NCBI GenBank assembly: GCA_022826645.1
Contig: JAJDUM010000028.1
Location: 1 to 64,000, forward strand
DNA: 64,000 nt
Reading direction: 5' to 3'
DNA from: Candidatus Poribacteria bacterium
GTDB lineage: Bacteria; Poribacteria; WGA-4E; PCPOR2b
Every line of letters starts with the position of its first letter. Positions within the stretch are counted from its first letter, which is position 1. Shown piece by piece: positions 7,977 to 16,869 of the stretch. The position numbers and the translations under genes are program-made. The notes under the pieces are model-generated. The model worked only from the letters and a program-made list of their open reading frames with translations, had not been told where the DNA came from and made no database searches.

Positions 7977-9074
7977 ATGTCAAACCAAAAACTTCCCTTG
8001 TTCCCAACTACCGTCGTAGGCAGCATGCCACGGTCTGACTTTGTCCGCGATCTACTTGCGTTAGAAAACGAACCACAACACTCCGAAGCCGATCCCGTTC
8101 CGAGGACTCCGATGAATCGGAGAACAGAAAAAGAGATGGACGCCGCCGTGCAATACATCATTGCGGTGCAGGAAGCCGCGGGGATCGATATCATCTCCGA
8201 TGGCGAATGGCGACGACGCTCCTATATCGGCGTAATTGCGGACATCGCAAGCGGGTTCGAGCTGAGTATGCACGAGGGAATGCACTGGACAACCGCCGTC
8301 GATAAAATACGCCTCAAGCAACCGGGGGTTATCGCGGCAGAGGCAGCATTTCTGCAGCAGCACACCGATCGGCTGACAAAGGTGTGTCTCCCGTCCCCAT
8401 ATCTGTTGGGACAACGGATGTGGGACCCGGAAAAATCGAGGGACGCCTACCCCACTCGCGAATCGTTCATGTATGATCTTGTCGATATCTTGCGAGCTGA
8501 GCTCATCGCTATCAGGGATGCAGGGGCGACCGTCGCCCAGTTTGATGACCCGCATCTATGCCTATTCGTCGATCAGTCCGTCCGGGCGAGTTACGAAAAT
8601 CCCGAACGTGAGATGGATTTGTGTGTCGATCTCCTGAACCAGATTATTGATGGTGTTGATGGGATTCAGATTGCTATCCACCTCTGCCGACGCAACAAGG
8701 GGCGTGATGGCTGGGTTGGCGAAGGGGGATACGAACCGATCCTATCCTACCTCAAACGGCTCAATGTCGATCAGTACCTGATGGAATTCACGATCCCAGT
8801 CGCGGGCGACCTCGCCGTGCTTCAGGAGATCCCCGAAGATAAAACCGTAGGGCTCGGCTGCGTCGATTGCCGAGGCGAGCATATCGACACACCCGAAGAG
8901 ATTGTTGCGCGCGTTGAAAACGCACTACGCCACCTGAGTCCCGAACGCATAACCCTCAATCCAGACTGCGGATTTGCGCCCGGCAGCGCTGCAGAAATCC
9001 CCATCGACGAGGCATACCAGAAACTCAAAAACGAGGCGAAAGCCGCAGAAATTCTTCGAGAAAGGCACGGATAG
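7977..9074 (+). CDS. MetE-like cobalamin-independent methionine synthase C-terminal family protein
   Basis: A 365-residue TIM-barrel protein resembling the catalytic C-terminal domain of MetE and the related epoxyalkane:CoM transferases. It contains FPTTVVGSMPR at the N-terminus, GIDIISDGEW near residue 78, and metal-ligand-type motifs AIHLC, GCVDCRGEH and NPDCGFAPG. The long N-terminal half of MetE is missing, so it is probably not a complete methionine synthase but a Zn-dependent methyl- or alkyltransferase. The frame opens at 7944, but that region is a low-complexity CTAATGTACAAATG run. MSNQKLPLFP at 7977 is taken as the start from family alignment, without a clear ribosome-binding site. 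A palindrome copy adds TPMNRR near residue 47. Confidence 0.82.
   Translation: MSNQKLPLFPTTVVGSMPRSDFVRDLLALENEPQHSEADPVPRTPMNRRTEKEMDAAVQYIIAVQEAAGIDIISDGEWRRRSYIGVIADIASGFELSMHEGMHWTTAVDKIRLKQPGVIAAEAAFLQQHTDRLTKVCLPSPYLLGQRMWDPEKSRDAYPTRESFMYDLVDILRAELIAIRDAGATVAQFDDPHLCLFVDQSVRASYENPEREMDLCVDLLNQIIDGVDGIQIAIHLCRRNKGRDGWVGEGGYEPILSYLKRLNVDQYLMEFTIPVAGDLAVLQEIPEDKTVGLGCVDCRGEHIDTPEEIVARVENALRHLSPERITLNPDCGFAPGSAAEIPIDEAYQKLKNEAKAAEILRERHG
8107..8122. repeat. Palindrome CTCCGATGAATCGGAG inside the metE-like gene
   Basis: Read as T-P-M-N-R, the same frame as the copy in hyuA (I-P-M-N-R). Compared with the hyuA copy (TCCCGAT...ATCGGGA), the third arm position is still C, the second is changed C to T-paired-A, and the arms stay fully complementary. 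Confidence 0.7.
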
Positions 9075-9086
9075 CGAAACCTCGAT

Positions 9087-10289
9087 ATGCAGAACTCACA
9101 AGAGCAACCGTTCACGCGGCGATCGCTCATCCTGCCGATCTATTTTCCTGCCTTTCTGCTCTCCGTCGGCGGCGGCATCCTCATCCCAATCTTCCCCGAA
9201 TACGCAAAATCGTTCAACCCTTCCTATAGCCTAATGGGACTTGTCCTCGGTATGCAGGGCGTCGGTGTCCTGATCGCGGATGTCCCCGCCGGTATCCTAA
9301 TCGAGCGGACGGGCCGCAAATCGTCAATGTTAATCGGAGCTGCTGTGGTGGGATTCTCCACCCTCGGCGTCGGACTTGCCCACAGCGTCCTTGAATTGAT
9401 TACCTATCAACTTATCGGGGGAATCGGCAGTGCCCTATGGACCATTGCCCGATATACCTACTTGACGGATGCCGTCCCAATCGAGGAACGTGGCAGATCG
9501 CTCGCGATGTTCGGCGGGGTGAGTCGAATCGGCACTTTTGTAGGTCCCGCCATTGGCGGCTTCATCGGTAAACACTACGGTCTAAGTGCCCCATTCTTCG
9601 CCTGCGCAGCGATTATGGGGGTCAATTTCCTGTTCTGCCTCTTCTTCATCCACGAAACAAGACGTTCTTCGGCAGTCGGTCCCCGTCGGTTACACCTGAA
9701 ACAGTTTATCGACATATTGAAGACACACTACCGCGCGTTACTCACAGCGGGAATGGGGCAAATCTGCGTCCAAACCCTCCGAGCGGGGCGGCGCATTATC
9801 ATTATCCTCTATGGACGTGATGTCATCGGGCTAGACCGTCAGACAGTGGGGCTAATCTTCAGTCTCTCCTCATTTATCGATATGATAATGTTTCCGGTGG
9901 CAGGATTTATTATGGATCGGTTCGGTAGGAGATACGCCATCGTTCCCTGTTTCTTCATTTTCGCGACGGGGATGGCGATGGTGCCTTTGACAGGCAGCTA
10001 CTTGACCCTACTGATCGCAGGCATTGTGATGGGACTTGGCAACGGACTCGGTTCCGGCACAATGATGACAACGGGGGCAGACCTTGCCCCACGGGACGGC
10101 ACGGGCGAGTTCCTTTCCGTCTGGCGGCTCATCGGTGATGTCGGTCACGCAACAGGTCCATGGATTGTCGGCGAGATTGCAGATGTGTCGGGATTGGGGC
10201 TTTCCGCTGTCGTTCTATCAGGAGTAGGGTATATGGCGGTCGCGATCTTCCTCTGGCTAGTGCCGGAAACCTCACGACCACGCAAATAG
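9087..10289 (+). CDS. Major facilitator superfamily transporter
   Basis: A 400-residue integral membrane protein with about 12 hydrophobic segments. The first half carries the MFS loop signature DVPAGILIERTGRKSSML between helices 2 and 3, and the second half carries its degenerate partner MDRFGRRYAIVP. The start lies 12 nt after the metE-like stop, so the two are very probably co-transcribed. No strong ribosome-binding site is seen. The substrate is unknown. Its place at the end of the hydrolase, hydantoinase and methyltransferase-like run suggests uptake or efflux of a small organic compound handled by those enzymes, which is inference only. Confidence 0.9.
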   Translation: MQNSQEQPFTRRSLILPIYFPAFLLSVGGGILIPIFPEYAKSFNPSYSLMGLVLGMQGVGVLIADVPAGILIERTGRKSSMLIGAAVVGFSTLGVGLAHSVLELITYQLIGGIGSALWTIARYTYLTDAVPIEERGRSLAMFGGVSRIGTFVGPAIGGFIGKHYGLSAPFFACAAIMGVNFLFCLFFIHETRRSSAVGPRRLHLKQFIDILKTHYRALLTAGMGQICVQTLRAGRRIIIILYGRDVIGLDRQTVGLIFSLSSFIDMIMFPVAGFIMDRFGRRYAIVPCFFIFATGMAMVPLTGSYLTLLIAGIVMGLGNGLGSGTMMTTGADLAPRDGTGEFLSVWRLIGDVGHATGPWIVGEIADVSGLGLSAVVLSGVGYMAVAIFLWLVPETSRPRK

Positions 10290-10359
10290 AACGATGGACC
10301 ACCATTTATTGGTCGGTATCCAGTATTCTATCAACTAGGGTTACTTTAACGCAAGTCGA

Positions 10360-10521
10360 TAGGGCGTGTTGACACTTATGTAAGGCGTGTCCATAATTCG
10401 CCAGCAAGTACCCTATCGTAGGGGCGAGGAGACCTCGTCCGTTAATCTATGCGGGTTGGGCGGTCCAAACCATACGGATGTCGATGTGTGAAAAAAGGGT
10501 TGGGAAACCCAACCCCTACGA
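10360..10521. repeat. Incomplete CTAGGGCGTGTTGACA-type element with GGGTTGGG hairpin cargo
   Basis: The left end TAGGGCGTGTTGACA (10360-10374) matches the ends of the elements at 17986 and 56186. No right end is visible. The interior shares modules with the 56186 element: GTAGGGGYGAGG...CCTCGYCCGTT, and GGGTTGGGAAACCCAACCCCTACG (near 10498-10521), a strong hairpin. The spacer lies between convergent MFS and GMC genes, so this hairpin may also help end transcripts. Nothing else was seen between 10290 and 10541. Confidence 0.55.
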
Positions 10522-10541
10522 AAATCCATGCGGTGGATGAA

Positions 10542-12101
10542 TCAATCTCTCATGAAGTCCGAAATACGCTCTCCAATGACCATCGTTGTCACGTTGGTGT
10601 TGGCACGGATGCAGTCGGGCATAATTGAAGCGTCCGCCACCCGCAGCCCCTCGACGCCGTAGACCTTACCGTACTGATCAACCACAGCCATCGGGTCAGA
10701 GTCCGGTCCCATCTTGCACGTCGATGAGATGTGGTGACTGGTACTTACCTGCCGTAGCAACCACTCATCCAAGGTCCTATCCGTCGCTAAATCAGCGTCC
10801 GTCGGTGCAAGCCGTTCCGCAACCAATCTCCTGAACGCATCGTGTTCGAGCAGATCAATGATGATCCGCACAGACTCGCGCAGCCGTTCGCGATCAAAGG
10901 ACTCCGTCAGGTAGTTATAATCCAAGGCGGGTTGCTGATACGGATCGGAAGAAGCGAGCCGAATTTCGCCCGCACCAACGGCTAAGTATATACACGCAGC
11001 GACGTGAAATCCCAAAGGTACAGAGTGAGATTCGACAAGATACCCCTCCTCGGTAGCAAAAGCGGTCGGGAGCAAAAACATGTCATTCCGTAGATCGGAA
11101 CCCTGCGCTGTATATCGAAGCCCGATTTGCAGCCGTGGCTCTGTGCCATCGGGTAGAAACGCATCCTTTACCCTCAATGTGACCGACACCTGCGGATGGT
11201 CTCTCAGGTTCTGCCCAACGCCCGGCAGGTCATGCACCCCAGGAATACCAACCGCCTTGAGATGATCGGCGGAACCGATACCCGAAAGCATCAGGATATG
11301 CGGTGAACCGATAGATCCGCCGGATAAAACGATCTCCTCGCCGTAGACATCGAACATCTCGCCGCCGCTCTCCACTCGGACGCCAACAGCGCGTTTGCCC
11401 TCAAAGAGGAGACGGTGTACCAAGCAGTCCGCTTTAATCGTGAGGTTCAGGCGATGACGCGCCGGGTTTAGGTAGCCGATCGTTGTGCTCCAACGGATGC
11501 TGTCCGGATTATTGAGCGCGAGCGTACCAACCCCCGTAGAGTCCGGATCGTTGTGGTCGGGGCAATCCGGATAGCCAGCAGCCAGAGCAGCATCGTAGAA
11601 AGCAGCCTGTTCAGGGTTCAACTCCTCGTATGTGTGCCGTCGGGCGTGGATGGGACCCGCGTTCCCGTGATAGGAATCGCTATAGTCGGGATCCGCCTCA
11701 TTCCTGCGAAAGCATGGGAGCAACTCCTCGTAACTCCATTTGTCGTTGCCCAAGGAAGCCCAACTATCGTAGTCTTCGGGCACACCGCGGAGAAAGATCT
11801 GCGCGTTCACCGCGGTTGAACCGCCAACGATCTTGCCGCGTGGAACAAACATGGTGGGCGCACTGTCGGTGGCACGGGCGGTGTAGCCCCAACCGAATTT
11901 GGTCGGACGACCAAAAGCGCGAGCCCAGATGTTGCGGTCTCGGCCATAACCGTACTTGATCTCTTCCGGAAGCTGATCAACCTCTGGAAAATCAGGACCC
12001 GCCTCCAGTAACAGGACAGATCTACCCGAATCTTCGGTGAGCCGGGCCGCAAGTATCGCCCCAGCCGCCCCCGCTCCGACGATAATGGTGTCGTACCTCA
12101 T
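10542..12101 (-). CDS. GMC-family FAD oxidoreductase (choline dehydrogenase-like)
   Basis: A 519-residue glucose-methanol-choline oxidoreductase. The N-terminal VGAGAAGAILAARL with LLLEAG binds FAD. GMC signature 1 is GGSTAVNAQIFLRG and signature 2 is SGGSIGSPHILMLSGIG. The C-terminal HHISSTCKMG holds the active-site histidine region, and RANTNVTTMVIGERI the second conserved position. Family members oxidise primary alcohols, choline, glucose or aryl alcohols; the substrate here is unknown. The frame is open from 12134, but GAGGAG lies 7-8 nt before the ATG at 12101, and the dinucleotide fold starts right after it (MRYDTIIVGAG), so 12101 is chosen. Confidence 0.93.
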   Translation of the reverse strand: MRYDTIIVGAGAAGAILAARLTEDSGRSVLLLEAGPDFPEVDQLPEEIKYGYGRDRNIWARAFGRPTKFGWGYTARATDSAPTMFVPRGKIVGGSTAVNAQIFLRGVPEDYDSWASLGNDKWSYEELLPCFRRNEADPDYSDSYHGNAGPIHARRHTYEELNPEQAAFYDAALAAGYPDCPDHNDPDSTGVGTLALNNPDSIRWSTTIGYLNPARHRLNLTIKADCLVHRLLFEGKRAVGVRVESGGEMFDVYGEEIVLSGGSIGSPHILMLSGIGSADHLKAVGIPGVHDLPGVGQNLRDHPQVSVTLRVKDAFLPDGTEPRLQIGLRYTAQGSDLRNDMFLLPTAFATEEGYLVESHSVPLGFHVAACIYLAVGAGEIRLASSDPYQQPALDYNYLTESFDRERLRESVRIIIDLLEHDAFRRLVAERLAPTDADLATDRTLDEWLLRQVSTSHHISSTCKMGPDSDPMAVVDQYGKVYGVEGLRVADASIMPDCIRANTNVTTMVIGERISDFMRD

Positions 12102-12201
12102 CGTTCTTCTCCTCAATCTATGATCACGGAACACACAGAGAAAATGTTAGTGCATCGACTAATTAATGAACCAGTGAACCAATGAACTAATGAATAAAAA
12201 A

Positions 12202-12235
12202 TCTCTGTGTCCTCTGTGCCTCTGCGGTAAAATAG
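12202..12235. repeat. Half-element CTCTGTGTCCTCTGTG...GCGGTAAAATAG
   Basis: The reverse complement, CTATTTTACCGCAGAGG and onward, matches the left end of the inverted-repeat element at 14601-14625. It lies just downstream of a tandem AATGAACCA-like run (12165-12190) in the 164-bp gap between the GMC and thioesterase-like genes. Confidence 0.5.
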
Positions 12236-12265
12236 ATTCGTGTCTGCTTCGCCTCTAGTGGGTTT

Positions 12266-13138
12266 TCAATGTAGGGGACCGCGCGTCTCCATTGCCATAG
12301 AAATCCGCTCACTTCTGTTCCCTTCACCGTCAGAATGATAGAAGCGGACAGCACCATGGAAACGGTCTGCATATTCAATAAAATCCAACTCCACCTCCGC
12401 CGCCTGCCCCGGCACAAAAGGTTTCCGAAAATAGATAGTGATTTCGCGGAACCGCAACCGACCGGCATCCCCACCGCTTTTATAATACAGGAGTGCGAGG
12501 TAATCCTGCGCTTGGTTCATGTACACAGCCGTATTAATGTGACGGTAGATATCCGACCGATCCATATGGAAAACTAACGGCATCGTATCATGGAAGGATC
12601 GTCCGTCGTCGCCTGCCTCGCAGCGGTATGACTCAATATCCCGACTGACCAGATCACTTTCGGTCGGTTCATGCTCCTTCAAGAACCGGATCGCTTCCGG
12701 CACATCGGTTGGTCTATGTTGACCCGGAGGCGCAAGCGGACGGGTCAGCGCCATCCAAAATTCGGCGCGTCCGATTCGCCGCTGGGAGTTGTTTTTGTTG
12801 AACAGTTCGCAGTTCATCGCCAAATGACCGCGTTTCAACTTCCCCGCCTCGTCCCGCGTTGTCACCAATCGCAGCCGCGTTTCCTGTCGCAGCTTCGTTC
12901 CCAATGGACAGCGTTCACCAAAGGTCTCAAACCGCAAGATATTATTGAGCGGCACAACCCCATCGCCGCGTTTGGCGTTATAATTCCAATGAGGATCGAG
13001 GGTACTACGAATGCCGGGACCGATTGTGCGACTCAGATTGGCAGTGACCAGTTCGGAATCCATATTGAGCATCCGCCACTCAACAGTCTCTTCCGTAACA
13101 CCCTCCAAGAAATCCTGTGAACCCTTTGTCTGTGACAT
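12266..13138 (-). CDS. Double-hotdog acyl-ACP thioesterase-like protein
   Basis: A 290-residue protein with a recognisable hotdog half at the C-terminus. MDRSDIYRHINTAVYMNQAQDYL (near 200-222) resembles the catalytic H-x-N-x-x-Y helix of acyl-thioesterases, followed by ITIYFRKPFVPGQAAEVELDF. The N-terminal half has a similar length and LRLVT/AEFWMALTRPL strands that could form a second hotdog unit, as in FatA-type thioesterases. No function is assigned beyond probable thioester hydrolysis or acyl binding. The frame can open at a GTG at 13165. The ATG at 13138 is preferred because AGAGG lies about 12 nt before it, but either is possible. Confidence 0.6.
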   Translation of the reverse strand: MSQTKGSQDFLEGVTEETVEWRMLNMDSELVTANLSRTIGPGIRSTLDPHWNYNAKRGDGVVPLNNILRFETFGERCPLGTKLRQETRLRLVTTRDEAGKLKRGHLAMNCELFNKNNSQRRIGRAEFWMALTRPLAPPGQHRPTDVPEAIRFLKEHEPTESDLVSRDIESYRCEAGDDGRSFHDTMPLVFHMDRSDIYRHINTAVYMNQAQDYLALLYYKSGGDAGRLRFREITIYFRKPFVPGQAAEVELDFIEYADRFHGAVRFYHSDGEGNRSERISMAMETRGPLH

Positions 13139-13252
13139 CAGACGAATAAACCTCTTTCTATGCACACTTCCTAATTATATCCCAAGTTTGCATTTGGCAG
13201 CCCGTAGGTCGAAGATTCTCGGAACGGAATTGGGTTGAATCGTGAAACCCGA

Positions 13253-13395
13253 CTAATACCAATTCTGATAAAGCATGACGCTTTGTTAAGCCGGTTATGA
13301 GTTACACGCTTGGGTTCGTAGTAGGGCAATTCATTGCCCGTCTAAACACCCCTGTTGTAATGTATTGGAACAAAATCATTTAGAAACGGTATTAG
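13253..13395. mobile_element. Miniature inverted-repeat element (CTAATACC ends)
   Basis: The left end CTAATACCAATTCT and right end, read inward, CTAATACCGTTTCT are inverted repeats matching at 12 of 14 positions, giving a 143-bp element with no coding capacity. The TA-containing termini would suit an IS630/Tc1-type parent, but that is inference. The cargo includes GTAGGGCAATTCATTGCCCG, a hairpin. Confidence 0.55.
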
Positions 13396-13483
13396 CTTTT
13401 CAGCGGGAAGCGTCCTTTTCAAAAAATTATCTCATAAAAATAGTCTTTTGTAGCACAATTTGTATGAGGTTTTAAAAAATAAA

Positions 13484-13560
13484 TCGGTAATTCTATATTT
13501 TCCCCCATCCCCGGTAGGTGCGGTTTCCAACCGCACCGGACATCACTCGGAAATTACCGA
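13484..13560. repeat. Inverted-repeat element TCGGTAATT...AATTACCGA with GGTGCGGTT hairpin
   Basis: Perfect 9-bp ends enclose a 31-bp module (13509-13539: CCCCGGTAGG, then GTGCGGTT paired with AACCGCAC). The same 31 bp occurs unchanged at 25444-25474 inside a different inverted-repeat element. Confidence 0.6.
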
Positions 13561-13756
13561 ATTAATAAATTAATCTTCATTTAGATTGTGATCCTAGCAC
13601 GCAAACTAACAGTTTGCGTTACATCTTGCAGATTGCTTGATGATTACAGCATTTGCCGAATTACTAACATCAGAATGTCAACAAAATCTCGCACCATCTG
13701 AAAACCTAAAGTCGGGTTAATTTTTCTTTTTCACGCTTCACGTTTCACGTTTTACC

Positions 13757-14578
13757 TCATATCCCAAGAATTTCACGTGCGTCGCTCGGCGTGGCAACCT
13801 CGCCCTGCAGCTGCTCCACCAAATTCACAGCGACCTCAACCATCTGCGCGTTACTCTTCAGCAGAACGCCCCTGCGGAGATAGATATTGTCCTCAAACCC
13901 GACGCGGATATGACCGCCTAAAATAATGCCCATCGTAATCATCGGCAACTGCGTCCGACCCACACCCATAACAGACCAAGGGATATCGGGCGGCAATAAG
14001 TTCTTCATGAACAGCATATTATCCGGCGTCGCTTCAATACCCCAGCCCGCCCCCATGCACAACTGGATATACGGTGGGTCCTCAAACAGTCCCTCATCAA
14101 TTAAGTGCAACGCCTGCCGTATGTGCCCCGCATCGAAGACCTCGATTTCGGGCTTGACACCCTGCTCGCGCATCCGTTGGGCGGCAGCCCGTCCCCATTC
14201 GGGTGGGTTGAGAAACATCCAGTCCCCAAAGTTCAGTGAGCCGACATCAAGCGAACAGATTTCAGGTTTTAGTATTACAGGTTCAAGGCGTTCCTCAATG
14301 ATGTTTTTTCCGGGTATATTTCCCCCGCTCGTTGTGAGATTAATCAGGATGTCACTCTCTTGACGAATCCGATCCACAACCTCCGCAAAGAGTTCAAGCC
14401 GTGAACATACAATTCCCGTCTCAGGGTCGCGGACATGGATGTGCGCAATCGACGCACCGGCTCGGCTCGACTCAATCGCCGCTTGTGCAATATCTTTGGG
14501 CGTATACGGCACAGCCGGATTCATCTCCTTGGTAGGTCCCGAGCCCACCACTGCTACCGAGACAATAGTTTTTGCCAT
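13757..14578 (-). CDS. BKACE family (DUF849) 3-keto acid cleavage enzyme
   Basis: A 273-residue TIM-barrel protein of the beta-keto acid cleavage enzyme family, which joins a keto acid to acetyl-CoA to give acetoacetate and a new acyl-CoA. Landmarks are the N-terminal [13 protein letters not shown], the metal-binding [11 protein letters not shown] near residue 47, INLTTSGG near 80, and the C-terminal [13 protein letters not shown]. Members act on 3-keto-5-aminohexanoate, dehydrocarnitine and similar compounds. GGAGG lies 8 nt before the ATG at 14578, so this start is taken over the longer frame from 14593. It is transcribed alone as far as can be seen. Confidence 0.9.
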   Translation of the reverse strand: MAKTIVSVAVVGSGPTKEMNPAVPYTPKDIAQAAIESSRAGASIAHIHVRDPETGIVCSRLELFAEVVDRIRQESDILINLTTSGGNIPGKNIIEERLEPVILKPEICSLDVGSLNFGDWMFLNPPEWGRAAAQRMREQGVKPEIEVFDAGHIRQALHLIDEGLFEDPPYIQLCMGAGWGIEATPDNMLFMKNLLPPDIPWSVMGVGRTQLPMITMGIILGGHIRVGFEDNIYLRRGVLLKSNAQMVEVAVNLVEQLQGEVATPSDAREILGI

Positions 14579-14607
14579 AATCGGTTCCTCCAAACCATTT
14601 CTATTTT

Positions 14608-14827
14608 ACCGCAGAGACACAGAGAACATAGACTGGCAAGAAAACGAGAAGACGAGAGAACGAGACAAAAAAATAGAACGCAAGAACGCCAAAGACAGAA
14701 AACGAGACAGGGAGCATTTTCCCGTTTTCAGGTTTTCTTTGCGCCTTTACAGCGTTGCACCTTTGCGTTGCTCTTCGCTCGTTATCCCATTTTCAGGTTT
14801 TCTCTGCGTCTCCGTGTCTCTGTGGTG
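14608..14827. mobile_element. Inverted-repeat element ACCGCAGAGACACAGAGA
   Basis: The left end ACCGCAGAGACACAGAGA and the right end, read inward, ACCACAGAGACACGGAGA are inverted repeats. The interior is purine-rich, with a GAGAACGAGACAAAAAAATAG-like tract, and has no coding capacity. It fills the 269-bp gap between the 671-residue gene and the BKACE gene. A half copy lies at 12202. Confidence 0.55.
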
Positions 14828-14847
14828 GGCTCTATCCTCCATAAAGA

Positions 14848-16863
14848 TTAAGATTCCCCTAACAGTCTATCAATCTCCCTCTTGATGTGTCCCTGAGCTG
14901 TCTGGACAAACTGCTCTGTGCTCATTCCTTCCAGTCGGGTCTCAAGCCCGTGAGAGCCAAATCCGAACACAACGCTATCCACCGCATGGGCTTCAGGGTC
15001 ATCGAAATGGCGTGGTGTGGTCCCCCGAAGCGCATCTGGCAGATCATCTCCCTCCGTGCGATATATAATAGGGTTCGCCAGAACTACCATCGGCAGATCC
15101 TCCTCATGGGAGACAGCAGGATACCGCTTCACGCGCATATCACCCAGTATCACAGTGTCTTTCAACTCCGGTGCCCAAGTTGTCACCCGGTAAGTCTGTC
15201 CCGGCGAAACCCACTTCCGTAACTGCTCTTTCCGCGCAACGTAGTCGTGCCATTTCATCAGTTCGGGAAAATGCTCCGCGGGAAGCGAACTCTCATCCCG
15301 GTATCTGGCAAGGTCGCCTTCGGCACGGAGGTCATTAAATACAGCGAACCAGTGCACATAGCTTCGGAGGCCGCGGGAAAGCTGCATCACATCGTTACTC
15401 GGTGGTGCATGGGACGCATCAACAATGACGATATGGGGCATCCGTTCACCAATCTCTTTGACAAATTCCCTTGGAAATGCCGAAGGCACACTCAACCTCG
15501 TAGAGGTGCCGGAACGCACACGGTCATACCTAAGTGTGAACCCCTCTTTGAGATACGCTTCAAGAGGCTCAACAACCCACTGCCGTCCGTAACGATCGTT
15601 CCCCACCACTACGATATGTCTAGTCGTACGCGCTCGGAACCCTCTCAAAAACTTGAGAAACTCCACAGCTTCGTATGCAGTCCGACCGACCTCTGCGTGG
15701 TGTTGTTCGCTTAGTTGAGGTTCATCAGCGGTAACCGGCGGCAATGCTTCAAGTTGGTCGAATAATCGGTACAACTCCTTATGCGATTTCGGCGGTGGAT
15801 ATCGATTCTGGAGTTGGTAGGTCAACGGTTCCAGCACCCGTGTGTACTCGTAGGCGAAGCGTCTGAATTCCAGATCCCGTTGTAAAATGTTGCTTACGTC
15901 AAATCGCCCGTTCCGCGTGTCCCCTCTATATCGGTCCAGTTCAGATAGAAGATAGTCAAAGTCAGAATCCTTCGACAAAAAACCGATCAGGGGTGGCGTT
16001 AATATCGTGCCATCGTGATTTGTCTTGTGATATTTGCCCAGCCACTTCTCTAATTCCTCAAAGCGGCTTAGCACCTCCGCCTTCGAGAAGTGTCTCAGGA
16101 AAAGCTCAATCTCCGCTACACCGAACTTCACGTGAAAGCGATGTATCAGATTGAAACGAGGCACCTCAATAATAATGTCCACTAACGCCAAAATATCGGT
16201 TGACTGAAAAACACCCGCATACCCATCGAAGACGGCTTCCTCACCGATCTGGCTATCCCCTTCCGTCTCACGCAGATGGTCGAGCAAGCGTTCTTTCGCG
16301 GTGAGCAGCTGCGCGGGTATCCTGCGTATTTGACGTGCGATTATGCTCCCTTGCAGAATCCGTTCATACCAATGTTCGGACACCGCCTCCGCTACCTTAC
16401 CATCTGGACGAAACGGTTGAATGCGTTCCATCTCCGCCGCAAAAGCCGCCGCACGAAGGGCTACTCGACGCTTTCCCCGCATTGCGAGCGCGTCCAACCG
16501 CTCTCGGATAGGATATGGAAAACTCGGTCTGTGCTTCAGGTATGTTTTCAGGAACTGTTCCGTCCCTTTTGGCGCATGGGCGTAAGCCGTATCGACAAGT
16601 TCGCGGATTGAGTCGAGAATCTCCTTCGGATTTTTGGACTCCCTATCGGATACAGCGACGACCTGACGGACCACTTCAGCAAAATTATCCCCCGCCAACA
16701 GGAATTGCCGCCACGCCGAATCCGCCGTCTCATGGACAACCGCTGACAGTAAAGCGTAGCCTGCGTGCTCGTAGTAGCCAATCCTGCGTTCATACCTAAG
16801 CAGATCCGCCAACGGTTCGCCTATGTCCGCCCACGGGATTTCACGCTTTTGGGTTGAGGCCAT
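14848..16863 (-). CDS. Unrecognised 671-residue protein
   Basis: Not recognised. It is soluble, with no signal peptide or membrane segment. The first 380 residues are mostly charged and helical. The C-terminal 300 residues have an alpha/beta pattern with strand-loop motifs HIVVVGNDRYGRQWVVEPL (about 425-443) and MPHIVIVDASHAPPSND (about 480), and later LPMVVLANPIIYRT and VVFGFGSHGLETR near the end. These could form a nucleotide- or nucleoside-binding fold, which is a guess. GGAGGAG inside the last codons of the upstream isomerase gene serves as its ribosome-binding site, with only 6 nt between them, so the two are translationally linked. Confidence 0.8.
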   Translation of the reverse strand: MASTQKREIPWADIGEPLADLLRYERRIGYYEHAGYALLSAVVHETADSAWRQFLLAGDNFAEVVRQVVAVSDRESKNPKEILDSIRELVDTAYAHAPKGTEQFLKTYLKHRPSFPYPIRERLDALAMRGKRRVALRAAAFAAEMERIQPFRPDGKVAEAVSEHWYERILQGSIIARQIRRIPAQLLTAKERLLDHLRETEGDSQIGEEAVFDGYAGVFQSTDILALVDIIIEVPRFNLIHRFHVKFGVAEIELFLRHFSKAEVLSRFEELEKWLGKYHKTNHDGTILTPPLIGFLSKDSDFDYLLSELDRYRGDTRNGRFDVSNILQRDLEFRRFAYEYTRVLEPLTYQLQNRYPPPKSHKELYRLFDQLEALPPVTADEPQLSEQHHAEVGRTAYEAVEFLKFLRGFRARTTRHIVVVGNDRYGRQWVVEPLEAYLKEGFTLRYDRVRSGTSTRLSVPSAFPREFVKEIGERMPHIVIVDASHAPPSNDVMQLSRGLRSYVHWFAVFNDLRAEGDLARYRDESSLPAEHFPELMKWHDYVARKEQLRKWVSPGQTYRVTTWAPELKDTVILGDMRVKRYPAVSHEEDLPMVVLANPIIYRTEGDDLPDALRGTTPRHFDDPEAHAVDSVVFGFGSHGLETRLEGMSTEQFVQTAQGHIKREIDRLLGES

Positions 16864-16869
16864 CCCTTC

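Larger units (their letters stand above)
13139..13756. other. Gene-free spacer filled with short repeats
   Basis: No coding region or RNA gene is recognisable over this stretch. It holds two inverted-repeat elements (13253-13395 and 13484-13560, listed separately), AT-rich sequence, and a TTCACG-type tandem run (about 13728-13752) right before the BKACE gene end. Confidence 0.6.

Noticed and set aside
12018..12033. CCGAATCTTCGG as a possible further palindrome copy
   Set aside because: The arms CCGAA/TTCGG do not fit YCCGAT...ATCGGR; probably chance.
13676..13690. AATGTCAACA as a right end of the CTAG family
   Set aside because: Only the TGTCAACA core matches, and no CTAG or partner end lies at a suitable distance.
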